Shown piece after piece: positions 32,357-40,625 of a stretch of DNA of 51,530 bases (positions are counted from its first letter, which is position 1; each line of letters opens with the position of its first letter). This DNA is from Cyanobacteria bacterium UBA1221 (lineage in GTDB: Bacteria; Cyanobacteriota; Vampirovibrionia; Gastranaerophilales; Gastranaerophilaceae): NCBI GenBank assembly GCA_002309425.1, contig DBXD01000046.1, positions 3,601 to 55,130 of the forward strand. The letters run 5' to 3'. The translations under genes were made by a program, and so were the position numbers. The notes below the pieces were generated by a model that saw nothing but the letters and a program-made list of their open reading frames with translations, searched no databases and was not told the origin of the DNA.

Positions 32357-33400
32357 ATGAAATTAATAGAAAAATTAGTAGATAAGTTAATCCCAAAGGC
32401 AGACGACAGCCACGAGTTTAAGCCGATACTGGCGGAGATTGAGGACAGACCGCTCAATCCTATCGGGAATACAATGTTCTGGATAATTATGGCTTTTATG
32501 CTGATTGCAGGCTTATGGATGTATTTCGGTAAAGTAGATATAGTTGTAACCGCTCGGGGGCTTATTATTCCGACAGGGGAAGAAAAGGTTGTTCAATCCC
32601 TTGATAAGGGTGTTGTTCAGTCCCTGCCGTTAAAAGAGGGAGAATTTGTCCATGAAGGCGATATTGTTGCTGTTGTTGCACCCGCTGATTATGAACCGGG
32701 ATTAGAATTAAATAATTTAAGGGAAGAAGAAGCAAGGGTTTCCGAACAATTGGCTTCCAGCAGGACAAAATACGGGATTGCAGTTGCTAACAGAAACAGA
32801 TTATCTTCGGTCAGAGATATAATTCCTCAGTCAAGGTATGATGATGCCGTAAGAGAAACAACGGAACTCTCTCATGAAATTGGGGCATTAAGTGCGTCTT
32901 TATCCGAAATCAGAAATAAAAGATTACAGATAGAAAAACAAAAACAAATGCTAAAATCCCCTATTGACGGGTATATTAATACAATATTTGTTCATACAAT
33001 AGGCGGAGTCGTTTCTCCTGCGGAAAAGATTATGACAATCGTTCCAAAGGATGCAAAAATGCAGATTAAAGCGACAGTAATGAATCAGGATGTCGGTTTT
33101 GTAGAAAAAGATATGCCTGTTTCAATAAAAGTTGATACTTATAATTTCCAAAAATACGGGATTTTAGAAGGTGTCGTTACAGTTGTTTCTCCAAACAGTA
33201 TTCAGGATGAAAAAATGGGACCTGTTTACGAGGTCTATATTGAACCTAAGAATACAACGCTGATGGTTGAAGGGAAAGAACAAACCATTAAATTTGGTAT
33301 GTCCACCACAAACGAAATAAAAATCGGCAAACGCAGAATAATTGAGTTCTTTATCTATCCGCTGATTAAATATATGGATGAAAGTATAAAGGTCAGATAG
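32357..33400 (+). CDS. HlyD-family membrane fusion protein
   Basis: The 347-residue protein has a cytoplasmic N-terminus of about 45 residues and one membrane helix (TMFWIIMAFMLIAGLWMYFG). A lipoyl half (VQSLDKGVVQSLPLKEGEFVHEGDIVAVV) follows, then a short coiled-coil hairpin of about 100 residues. The second lipoyl half is LKSPIDGYINTIFVHTIGGVV, and a beta-barrel domain ends the chain. It is shorter than E. coli HlyD because the coiled coil is short, which should match the length of the partner TolC duct. It completes the tripartite type I exporter encoded in this operon. The cargo is not encoded adjacent to it. Confidence 0.92.
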   Translation: MKLIEKLVDKLIPKADDSHEFKPILAEIEDRPLNPIGNTMFWIIMAFMLIAGLWMYFGKVDIVVTARGLIIPTGEEKVVQSLDKGVVQSLPLKEGEFVHEGDIVAVVAPADYEPGLELNNLREEEARVSEQLASSRTKYGIAVANRNRLSSVRDIIPQSRYDDAVRETTELSHEIGALSASLSEIRNKRLQIEKQKQMLKSPIDGYINTIFVHTIGGVVSPAEKIMTIVPKDAKMQIKATVMNQDVGFVEKDMPVSIKVDTYNFQKYGILEGVVTVVSPNSIQDEKMGPVYEVYIEPKNTTLMVEGKEQTIKFGMSTTNEIKIGKRRIIEFFIYPLIKYMDESIKVR

Positions 33401-33489
33401 TAAAAATACAATAAGACTTTTACCGTTGTAAAGCGGATTTTAGTCCCAAAAATGCACAGGGAAGACCGAAGTCTGTCGTACTTTTCCTT

Positions 33490-34695
33490 TTAACCTGTTA
33501 CTTGTTTTAAAAATTCAATTTGTTTTTGGAGCAGATGTTTTAAGTCGTAATTCTGAACAATGGTTTCTCTTGCATTTTTTCTTATAAGAGTGTAATCGTC
33601 AGGATTATCTATGACATTATTCACTTTTTCAACAATGCCGTCAATGTCGTAAAACTCTGTCAATATGCCGTTATATCCGTCTTGCATCATTTCGGTAACA
33701 GGCGGGGTGTTTGAGGCAATTATCGGACAGCCGGCAGACATTGCTTCCATCATAGACCAGGACAAAACAAACGGATATGTCAGATATACGTGTGCTGAGG
33801 ATATCTGTAAAAGTTTTATATAATCCTTGTATGGGAGAGAGCCGACAAAATGCAACCGTGTTTCATCAAATTCAAGTTCTCGGAGCATTTTATCTTTCCA
33901 TGTGTCGTTTTTTAAATATCTGCCATAGCAAACTCTGTTATCCCCGGCAATTACAACCTGCAATTCCGGCCGTTGTTTCATAAGGATTGAGGCAGCTTTC
34001 ATAAACTCAGGGAAACCTCTGTATTCTTCCATTCCCCTTGTAGCATAGGTCAAAACTTCATCTTTATTTGTAAGGGTTAGTTTGCTGTTCGGAACTTTAA
34101 ACTTAGCTTTGTTGTCAGGTTTACATATACTTGTGTCGATTCCTTCATGGATAACTTTTATTTTGTCATGAAATATTTTAGGGAATTGCTTTTTTTGCCA
34201 GTTTGTCGGTGATATTCCGTAATCGCAGTGTACCAAATCCTGCAGGATGTGAGAATTTTTGCAGCTTAAACATGCTCTTGCATCGATATCAAGTTCGTTT
34301 CCCCTAAAGTCCACATCTGAATCTGTCGGATTGTAATACCATTCAAGGTGTGCAATATATGGAACATCAGGGAAGATATCCTTAACAAACATTGAGGGTC
34401 CCCAGGAATGTCCGTATATTATATCTGGTTTAAATCCTTGATATTGCAGGCGAATTATTGCTTCTGCCGCAGCTTGCCCGTGAATTATTGCTTCTTCATA
34501 AAACTTGAGGTATCTGTGGCAGTCGTCAGGAACTTTTCTTTTTAACTTGTACTCAACTTTTGTAATTCTCCCGAAAGTTTTTGTATTTGTGTTATTTGTT
34601 ACAAAAACAACTTTGTTTCTATGGTCTTTTGCCAGCTCCTGTGCAAAATATTTAAACTGTGCGGGAAAATTTCTGTGTACAAATAGTATATTCAT
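33490..34695 (-). CDS. Glycosyltransferase family 4 protein
   Basis: The 401-residue GT-B enzyme starts MNILFVHRNFPAQFKYFAQE. It has an acceptor domain including DIIYGHSWGPSMFV and VPYIAHLEWYYNP. A linker (KIKVIHEGIDTSICKP) leads to a nucleotide-sugar domain with TYATRGMEEYRGFPEFMKAAS, VVIAGDNRV and LPYKDYIKLLQISSAHVYLTYP. The MEAMSAGCPIIASNTPPVTEMM motif contains the conserved Glu pair. Related enzymes are common in cyanobacteria. The acceptor is unknown but probably an envelope or extracellular polysaccharide, since dTDP-rhamnose genes lie about 8 kb away. A GGGG ribosome-binding site lies near the ATG. Confidence 0.88.
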   Translation of the reverse strand: MNILFVHRNFPAQFKYFAQELAKDHRNKVVFVTNNTNTKTFGRITKVEYKLKRKVPDDCHRYLKFYEEAIIHGQAAAEAIIRLQYQGFKPDIIYGHSWGPSMFVKDIFPDVPYIAHLEWYYNPTDSDVDFRGNELDIDARACLSCKNSHILQDLVHCDYGISPTNWQKKQFPKIFHDKIKVIHEGIDTSICKPDNKAKFKVPNSKLTLTNKDEVLTYATRGMEEYRGFPEFMKAASILMKQRPELQVVIAGDNRVCYGRYLKNDTWKDKMLRELEFDETRLHFVGSLPYKDYIKLLQISSAHVYLTYPFVLSWSMMEAMSAGCPIIASNTPPVTEMMQDGYNGILTEFYDIDGIVEKVNNVIDNPDDYTLIRKNARETIVQNYDLKHLLQKQIEFLKQVTG

Positions 34696-34797
34696 TTATA
34701 ACCCCTTGACTATATAAATAAGAATATAAAATAAATGTGAAAAATAAAAGCGTAAAAATAAATTGCAGTAAAATATTTTACAAAAGTTAAATTTCAA

Positions 34798-35826
34798 TCA
34801 GGCTTGAACAGAATTTTGTTTTGCGGCTTCTTTTGCTTTTTTATTTGCAAGGTATTTTTCACACAAATAATTTGTCGGTTTTACAACAGCTAACGGGACC
34901 AGGAACCTGTATATGAAGCCAAAGACAAGTATCGGACGTAATGCGCCAAACCCTTTACTCTGAATTTTTAATTTTTCTAAATTCGTAAATACGTGATTTT
35001 TACCGTATCTTTCAAGGTATTGGTCGATATTTAATGTAGGTTCAATTAATTTTCTGACGTAATCTTCTGCCTGTATCCTTTTTAGAATCTCGGTGTTTCT
35101 GGATTGGCTGCCTTCTGCAATAACCTCTTCAACTCTTTTGGCTAAAGTTTTCCAATCTTTTGCATCAGGAACCTGAATTCCTATATCGGCAAGTTTTTCT
35201 GCAAAATATCCGTTTGTATCTGTTTTTATAAATTTCTTTGCAATTTTATTCAGTTCTTCTCTGTTATTGACTTGTAAATCTGATTTTATTTCTCCGCTCA
35301 ATACTTTTGCTGTTATGTCTTTATTTATTTGGGCATTTTCATTTTTGATCTTTTCATTCCTTTTTTCCATTTCGTTCCATGCTGCGCTGCCACTGTCGGA
35401 TAACTTCATGAATTGTTCGTGTTTTTTGTTCCACCAATTCTTTAATTTGCTGTCTAATGTGTAAGCGCCGGCGGTTGAAAGAATAAGAGTAAATAATTGG
35501 TTCATTGCTAACGTCTGCCGTCTGTCTTTATCCATTTTTTTATTTGTAAGGGTTTGCCTCATATACATACCGCTTGTGATTACAGAGCCAACAGCAAGGA
35601 AGTGTTTAACGGCATTCTCGCTGTTTCTTATTGTGTGTGCAATTCTGTCAATAAATTTGTTATCAAAAATATGTCTGCAAAAATGCTTTCCGACTCCGTG
35701 GCAAAATGTGTCATATATTTGCGATAATCCGGTAAAGGAGGTTTGTGTCGCCTGAGGACGACAGTTCTTTGCAGAGTTTGTTGTTTGGTTATTCAGTATG
35801 GGAGATGTATTAAATGAAACTTTCAT
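34798..35826 (-). CDS. Membrane hypothetical protein with disordered N-terminus and TSFTG motif
   Basis: The 342-residue protein begins with about 30 polar residues (KVSFNTSPILNNQTTNSAKN) ending in TSFTG. A hydrophobic region follows (HFLAVGSVITSGMYM and QLFTLILSTAGAYTLD). A long charged helical domain (about 135-275) leads to a C-terminal membrane segment (ALRPILVFGFIYRFLVPLAVV). The neighbouring gene encodes a similarly built protein, and the two overlap by one base (TAATG), so they are translated together. I do not recognise a family; they may be paralogues or partners. Confidence 0.65.
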   Translation of the reverse strand: MKVSFNTSPILNNQTTNSAKNCRPQATQTSFTGLSQIYDTFCHGVGKHFCRHIFDNKFIDRIAHTIRNSENAVKHFLAVGSVITSGMYMRQTLTNKKMDKDRRQTLAMNQLFTLILSTAGAYTLDSKLKNWWNKKHEQFMKLSDSGSAAWNEMEKRNEKIKNENAQINKDITAKVLSGEIKSDLQVNNREELNKIAKKFIKTDTNGYFAEKLADIGIQVPDAKDWKTLAKRVEEVIAEGSQSRNTEILKRIQAEDYVRKLIEPTLNIDQYLERYGKNHVFTNLEKLKIQSKGFGALRPILVFGFIYRFLVPLAVVKPTNYLCEKYLANKKAKEAAKQNSVQA

Positions 35827-36866
35827 TAAATCCCACCTCCTTTAAATTCGCTCAGTGATTTTACATTATTTCTTGCAAAAGTCATGTTTGTCGGATTAAT
35901 TTCTTTAACAGGTTCTTGCGGCTTCGGTTTATTCTTTTCAACGTGGAAAACGTATTTCAAAATCGGCGGTATAAGTGCAATTGTTAATGCTGCACGCGGA
36001 ATCGCTATTGCCCACTCTGAAACATTTTTAGCCGATGTCTCAATTCCTTTTATCCAGTTCTCCAAATCTCTGACTTCTCCGAGTATTTTTCCTTTTTTTA
36101 CAGTATCTGTAGTAAAATGCATTTCGTGTTTAAGTTTATTTATCTGATCTGTTTTGGAAGATACAATTTTAAAGAAATTGTTTTTAAATTTTCTTACAGG
36201 CATAATTTCGATGTTATTCTCTTTTACGAATCTTGCCATATCGTCAAAACTCAGATTTTCTCCGGTTTCATTTTTAAGGTGTTTCAGAATTTCCTCTTTT
36301 GTCATTCCCTTGCTTTTCATTTTCTTTGCAATATCTTCAGGGGTTACATTGTTTTTTCTTATGTATTTGGAAAGTTCTTCTATTGATAATTCGTTATAAT
36401 CTTCCTTGCTTATTTTCTTTGCATCTTCCAAAATATATTTTGTTCCGGAATCAATAGGAGTGGTAATTAGTGTAGAGAAAGCAAAACCTATAAGCCCTGA
36501 TGCCATAGAGTGACCTGCCGCATAAATTTTATCCTCCATATCGTTCTTCCCCGGAAGCGAAATAGTAATAAGGGGTCTTAACCCGCCGGCAAGGAATAAT
36601 CCGACTAAAGCTGCAGCGGCAACATTATGAGCTCCGGCAAATCCGGTAAGCCAGCGGAAGGTTTTCGTGTTCATTATTCTTCCCATAAAAGATTTAGCGG
36701 CCCCCACACTCTCATGGCTGCCGCTAAAATTCACACTATATCCTCTGTTATCATTATCACACAAACCCGCATTACTCTGCACAATACTTCTCGGATGCGC
36801 CTCTCCGCTATCGGGCTTCAGGCGCCTCTTGCGGTTGTATTCGTAATTTACAGGTTTAATTTCCAT
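35826..36866 (-). CDS. Membrane hypothetical protein, partner of the 34798-35826 gene
   Basis: The 346-residue protein has a disordered basic N-terminus (about 50 residues) ending in VNFSG. Membrane segments lie at about 75-105 (NVAAAALVGLFLAGGLRPLI) and 120-140 (GLIGFAFSTLITTPIDS). A charged helical domain (about 145-280) has two short helix-turn segments (IEELSKYIRKNNVTPEDIA and MTKEEILKHLKNETGENL). A C-terminal hydrophobic stretch is AIPRAALTIALIPPILKYVF. The layout mirrors the downstream gene. Function unknown; a GGAAGG ribosome-binding site is close to the ATG. Confidence 0.65.
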   Translation of the reverse strand: MEIKPVNYEYNRKRRLKPDSGEAHPRSIVQSNAGLCDNDNRGYSVNFSGSHESVGAAKSFMGRIMNTKTFRWLTGFAGAHNVAAAALVGLFLAGGLRPLITISLPGKNDMEDKIYAAGHSMASGLIGFAFSTLITTPIDSGTKYILEDAKKISKEDYNELSIEELSKYIRKNNVTPEDIAKKMKSKGMTKEEILKHLKNETGENLSFDDMARFVKENNIEIMPVRKFKNNFFKIVSSKTDQINKLKHEMHFTTDTVKKGKILGEVRDLENWIKGIETSAKNVSEWAIAIPRAALTIALIPPILKYVFHVEKNKPKPQEPVKEINPTNMTFARNNVKSLSEFKGGGI

Positions 36867-36996
36867 GACCTTCCATCACATTAACTTCTACATTTATTGT
36901 AAAACAAAGCGAAAAAATTTTTGCTACATATTTAATAAATGTTTACAATTCGTTTGAATTGTAATATGTATTCGGGTTTTTCTTTTTGATAAAATG

Positions 36997-37671
36997 TTAA
37001 GAAATATGTTTTATCGGTACAGTTATCTCAAATTCGGTATTTTCCTTTGTTGAGCGGAGTAAAGTTATATCTCCGTTTAGATTATTAAGATTTTTTTTGC
37101 ATAAATATAAGCCGACTCCTGAGCCGGTCTTTTTTGTGGTAAAGCCCTGATTGAAAATTTCCGATTGTTTGTTTGCAGGTATAGGCTTCCCGTTGTCGGA
37201 AATTCTTATTGATAAGGTATCGTCACAGATTTTTTTTGAGGTGACTTTTATAGTGCCTTTATTTTCAATGGCTTCTATTGCATTTTTGATAATGTTGATA
37301 AGGCATCCCTGGAATTTATTTTCATCAACATATATTTTTGCCCCGGATTCAATCTGAGAAATTATTTCAATTTCTTTGTCCTGGATATAAACTTTTGAAA
37401 GTTCAATACATTCTTCTGCAAGTTTGTCGGCATCAACAACGTGCGGAGTGTAGTTGTCAAATGATTTGAGGTCAATAAGATTGTTCCCTATGAGTTTGAT
37501 TGCTTTTTGAATACAAGTTATTGCGTTATCAACAGAAGGGTTTTCTATATGCTCTTTTGCGAGGTGTTTTTTTAAAATTTCGGAATATACATCACAAATT
37601 GATAGTTGATTTCTTATTTCGTGACTGACGCATCTGACCTGCTGTTGAATTGTTTCTTGCTCTTGCTGCAT
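36997..37671 (-). CDS. Soluble sensor histidine kinase
   Basis: This 224-residue kinase has no membrane segment and no sensory domain. The dimerisation helix with the phospho-acceptor His17 (VSHEIRNQLSICDVYSEIL) starts almost at the N-terminus. The HATPase domain follows with N-box NIIKNAIEAIENKG, G1 ISDNGKPI, and the G2 region KKTGSGVGLYLCKKNLN. It has an AAGGAGAG ribosome-binding site. It lies 85 bp downstream of a NarL-type response regulator on the same strand, which is its obvious partner. Signal input must come from another protein or through the very short N-terminus. Confidence 0.9.
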   Translation of the reverse strand: MQQEQETIQQQVRCVSHEIRNQLSICDVYSEILKKHLAKEHIENPSVDNAITCIQKAIKLIGNNLIDLKSFDNYTPHVVDADKLAEECIELSKVYIQDKEIEIISQIESGAKIYVDENKFQGCLINIIKNAIEAIENKGTIKVTSKKICDDTLSIRISDNGKPIPANKQSEIFNQGFTTKKTGSGVGLYLCKKNLNNLNGDITLLRSTKENTEFEITVPIKHIS

Positions 37672-37688
37672 TTTCTCTCCTTAATATA

Positions 37689-37720
37689 AGAGGTTTGACC
37701 GTACCTGCGGCCGAACCTCT
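37689..37720 (-). promoter_or_regulatory. Hairpin between response regulator and kinase genes
   Basis: The stem AGAGGTT/AACCTCT (37689-37695 with 37714-37720), with additional inner CCG/CGG pairing, lies in the 85-bp gap between the two genes. On the minus strand it is followed by TTATATTAAGGAG rather than a T-run. It is therefore more likely a processing or attenuation element, or part of the kinase ribosome-binding region, than a full terminator. Confidence 0.4.
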
Positions 37721-37756
37721 GAAAATTTTATATCCCTATCTTCTCCCCATTATATT

Positions 37757-38455
37757 TTATGCTGATAACTTGGCTTTTACTCTCTTGCCAAAGCCGTTAT
37801 TAAGTGCATACAATACTGCCTGAGTTCTGTCGTTAACCTGCAGTTTTTGGAATATATTATTTACGTGTGTCTTAACTGTAGTTTCCGATATAAATAATTT
37901 TCCTGCAATACCCTTGTAGTTATTACCCTGGGTGAGCAGTTCCAAAACTTCTTCTTCTCTGGAAGTTAGATATGTAAGCAGATTTTCTTCTGCCGAAACC
38001 TTGCTTTCTTCTCTGTATGATTGCTGGAAGTATTCAAAGAATCTTGAAGAAAGTGCTGACGGTAAATATATTTTACCTGCCAAAACTTCATCTATTGCGT
38101 AAACAAGTTGCGCAGAGGACATAGTCTTTAATACATATCCTTTTGCTCCGATTTTCATAGCTCTGAATATTAAATCCGCATCGTCATACCCGCTCAGAAC
38201 AAGAATTTTTGTTCCTAATTCCAGTTTTTCGATTTCCTGAATAGCCTGCAAACCGTCTTTTTCCGGAAGATTTATGTCCATAATTACAATTTCCGGGCGG
38301 TATTTTTTTACAAGATTAATACCGACATTGGCGCTTATTGTAGTTCCGACAATGTCATAATTTGTTTCCAGCGAAATTAACTCCTTAATACCTCTAAGAT
38401 GTTCAGAGTTATCGTCGACCAATAAAATTCTAGCTTTTCTTTTGAACTCTCTCAT
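37757..38455 (-). CDS. NarL/FixJ (LuxR)-family response regulator
   Basis: The 232-residue protein has a receiver domain with acidic pair D14-D15, phosphorylation site D60 (VIMDINLPEKDG), S88 in LVLSGYDD and K110 (GYVLKTMS). A C-terminal LuxR-type helix-turn-helix follows at about 165-225 (LTSREEEVLELLTQGNNYKGIAGKLFISETTVKTHVNNIF). It should be a DNA-binding transcription regulator controlled by the kinase encoded downstream. It has an AAAGGGG ribosome-binding site and a long structured upstream region (see 38456-38767). Confidence 0.93.
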   Translation of the reverse strand: MREFKRKARILLVDDNSEHLRGIKELISLETNYDIVGTTISANVGINLVKKYRPEIVIMDINLPEKDGLQAIQEIEKLELGTKILVLSGYDDADLIFRAMKIGAKGYVLKTMSSAQLVYAIDEVLAGKIYLPSALSSRFFEYFQQSYREESKVSAEENLLTYLTSREEEVLELLTQGNNYKGIAGKLFISETTVKTHVNNIFQKLQVNDRTQAVLYALNNGFGKRVKAKLSA

Positions 38456-38767
38456 GTTTTCCCCTTTATCTTTTTATCTCAGAAATTAAATATTCCGTCC
38501 ACTACACTTTACATACTACTGTTTTGAGAGGAAGTTTTCATCCATGCCCCGATTGATGTTTGCTTCTGTAAAGCATGAAATGTTGATTTAAATCCAATGA
38601 TTGATAAAATCTCTAAATCCATGACTACATCATGCTTTCGGGCATGGTTGATTTTTTGGATTGAAATTTTTGGGTAATATTTTTGTACTAATCTTTGTGT
38701 TGTTAATTTTAAAAATTTTCATCTGTTTGTTTTATGTTATAATTCAATCGATGAATAAGGAGTATTT
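38456..38767. other. Divergent intergenic region with long imperfect inverted repeat
   Basis: This 312-bp gap separates the response regulator (minus) from rmuC (plus) and holds no gene I can support. An inverted repeat spans 38542-38647: CCATGCCC (38542-38549) pairs with GGGCATGG (38640-38647). AAAGCATG (38570-38577) pairs with CATGCTTT (38631-38638), and ATGT (38580-38583) with ACAT (38627-38630). This could be a structured 5' leader of the response regulator mRNA. On the rmuC side, an extended -10 (TGTTATAAT, 38735-38743) and an AAGGAG ribosome-binding site are visible. Confidence 0.5.
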
Positions 38768-39850
38768 ATGGATATAATTTTATTTTGCTCTGGGTTTTTT
38801 GTTGGTGCGTTGTTTGTACTAATCGGGGTATTTGTTGTAAATAAACAGGCAAAAACAGTAAACGATGAAATTGCAGAACAGATGAAGTTGTATTTTGAAA
38901 ATACGGCAAACAAAGTTTTGAAAGAAAATTCAGCACAATTCTCAGAACAAAGTAAGGAAAAACTTGAAGATTTCTTTGTCCGATTTAAGGATAGAATTGA
39001 AGCTTTTGAAAAGAAAAGTGAGGAAAATTTTAAAACTGAAGCTGAAAAGTTTACGGTATTTGATACAAATATAAAAAGTTTTTTAGAAGCAGGTAATAAA
39101 ATTTCAAATGATACCGCTGTTTTGAAAAATGTTATGAAAGGTGATAACAGTACTCAGGGACATTGGGGAGAAATTGTTTTGGAAAGGGTATTAGAAGCCT
39201 CGGGATTAAGAAAAAATGAAGAATATAAGGTTCAGGCAGGTACGGCTGAAGGCCGTCCCGATGCTACCGTGTTTCTCCCAATGGGAAGATGCGTGTATAT
39301 AGATGCAAAGACCTCGCTTTCTTCCTGGTACGGGTATCTCAATGCCCAAACAGATGAAGAAAAAAAAGAATACTTAAAAGAGTTTACAGCTTCTACCAAA
39401 GCGCACATTGCCGGCCTTTCAAGAAGAGAATATTCAGCCGAAGATGTTTCTCCGGATTATGTATTAATGTTTATTCCGATTGAGGGTTGTTATTCTTTGA
39501 TGTTTTGTGATGATTGCGAGTTATGGGATTTGGCCTGGAAAAATAAAATTATGCCGGTTTCTCCGTCAACGCTTCTTGCTGCTTTGAAAATTATTAATGC
39601 GTTTCATATTGTTGACAGGCAAAATAAAAATGCAATTGAAATCTCAAGACTTTGCGGAGGAATGATTGATAAATTTGCGGCAATGCTTGCTGATATTAAA
39701 AAAGCTCGGGCAAGTATTGATTCCGGCCTTACCAAGCTTCAGGGCAAAGGTAATATTCTGAATCAGATTGAAAAAATTCAGGATTTGGGTGTGGTGATTT
39801 CAAAAGAAATACCTGAGTTGCCGGAAGAATTAGAATTGGTCGAAAAATAA
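38768..39850 (+). CDS. rmuC: RmuC family protein
   Basis: The 360-residue protein has one N-terminal membrane helix (ILFCSGFFVGALFVLIGVFVV), a coiled coil of about 80 residues and the RmuC nuclease-like domain. That domain shows MKGDNSTQGHWGEIVLERVLE, EGRPDATVFLPMGRCVYIDAKTS and DYVLMFIPIEGCYSLMF. The GxWGE motif and the DxK element (PDAT...IDAKTS) are the family's restriction-endonuclease-like core. RmuC limits inversion between short inverted repeats in E. coli; its mechanism is not settled. An AAGGAG ribosome-binding site precedes the ATG. Confidence 0.92.
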   Translation: MDIILFCSGFFVGALFVLIGVFVVNKQAKTVNDEIAEQMKLYFENTANKVLKENSAQFSEQSKEKLEDFFVRFKDRIEAFEKKSEENFKTEAEKFTVFDTNIKSFLEAGNKISNDTAVLKNVMKGDNSTQGHWGEIVLERVLEASGLRKNEEYKVQAGTAEGRPDATVFLPMGRCVYIDAKTSLSSWYGYLNAQTDEEKKEYLKEFTASTKAHIAGLSRREYSAEDVSPDYVLMFIPIEGCYSLMFCDDCELWDLAWKNKIMPVSPSTLLAALKIINAFHIVDRQNKNAIEISRLCGGMIDKFAAMLADIKKARASIDSGLTKLQGKGNILNQIEKIQDLGVVISKEIPELPEELELVEK

Positions 39851-39863
39851 CACAAATACATTA

Positions 39864-39892
39864 TTGCTAAATAGTGAATATTGAATTATACT
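39864..39892 (+). promoter_or_regulatory. Promoter of the sugar-nucleotide cluster (predicted leaderless)
   Basis: TTGCTA (39864-39869), a 17-bp spacer and TATACT (39887-39892) precede the ATG at 39900 by 7 nt. No ribosome-binding site is present. This would start the long run of tightly packed genes ending at 44909. Confidence 0.5.
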
Positions 39893-39899
39893 AGAGCAT

Positions 39900-40625
39900 A
39901 TGAAGAGGAATACGGTAAAACTTCAGGGCTTTAATGTAGACAGCTTTACTTTTGATGAAGCTTTGGACTATATATGTTCTAATCCGGGAATAATTATAAC
40001 AATTAATCCTGAAATGATTCAGACAGCAAAGAAGGACAGTGTTTTAGCAGATATTATAGGTAAGGCTCAGTTAGTTATTCCTGATGGTATTGGGGTTCAG
40101 ATCGGGTTAAAGATACTCGGGCATAATGTCAAACGTATTGCGGGAATTGAATTTGCAAGAAAACTGATTGACAGATATTCGGAAACTTCAGAACCGATAG
40201 CATTTGTCGGAGCAAAACCCGATATTATAAAAAAGGCTGTTGAAAACGTAAAAAAAGAAAATCAGGCAGCAAATATTGTATATGTTCAGGATGGGTATTT
40301 CAGTGATGAAGAGAAAGTCCTGAGCGAACTCGTAAATTCCGGTGCTAAATTAGTGCTTGCGGCTTTAGGTTCGCCCAAGCAGGAATTGTTTATAAGTAAA
40401 GCACAAAGCCTAATGCCGGAGGCTGTATTAATCGGTATAGGCGGGAGCTTTGATGTTTGGTCGGGCGTTGTAAACAGAGCCCCTGAATTATATCAAAAAT
40501 TAGGTTTAGAGTGGCTATATCGTACGGTAAAGGAACCAAAAAGATTTAAGAGGATATTTCCTGCTTTACCGTTGTTTGTAATAAAAGTTTTGCAAGAAAA
40601 ATTTTTTGGAGAAAAGAAATGTTAA
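39900..40625 (+). CDS. WecG/TagA/CpsF family glycosyltransferase
   Basis: The 241-residue GT26 protein has the family order. INPEMIQTAKKDSVLADIIGKAQLVIPDGIGVQ carries the conserved Asp. GIEFARKLIDRY, PIAFVGAKPDIIKKAVEN and LAALGSPKQELFI follow, then IGIGGSFDVWSGVVNRAPE and LGLEWLYRTVKEPKRFKR. Such enzymes add ManNAc-type sugars to undecaprenyl-linked acceptors early in surface polymer assembly. The C-terminal basic/hydrophobic stretch may attach it to the membrane. It overlaps the transketolase gene by 7 bp. Confidence 0.92.
   Translation: MKRNTVKLQGFNVDSFTFDEALDYICSNPGIIITINPEMIQTAKKDSVLADIIGKAQLVIPDGIGVQIGLKILGHNVKRIAGIEFARKLIDRYSETSEPIAFVGAKPDIIKKAVENVKKENQAANIVYVQDGYFSDEEKVLSELVNSGAKLVLAALGSPKQELFISKAQSLMPEAVLIGIGGSFDVWSGVVNRAPELYQKLGLEWLYRTVKEPKRFKRIFPALPLFVIKVLQEKFFGEKKC

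Noticed and set aside
33401..33489. Possible terminator between the HlyD-like gene and the convergent glycosyltransferase
   Set aside because: Only a 4-bp AGAC/GTCT stem with weak flanking complementarity is visible; not enough to call.
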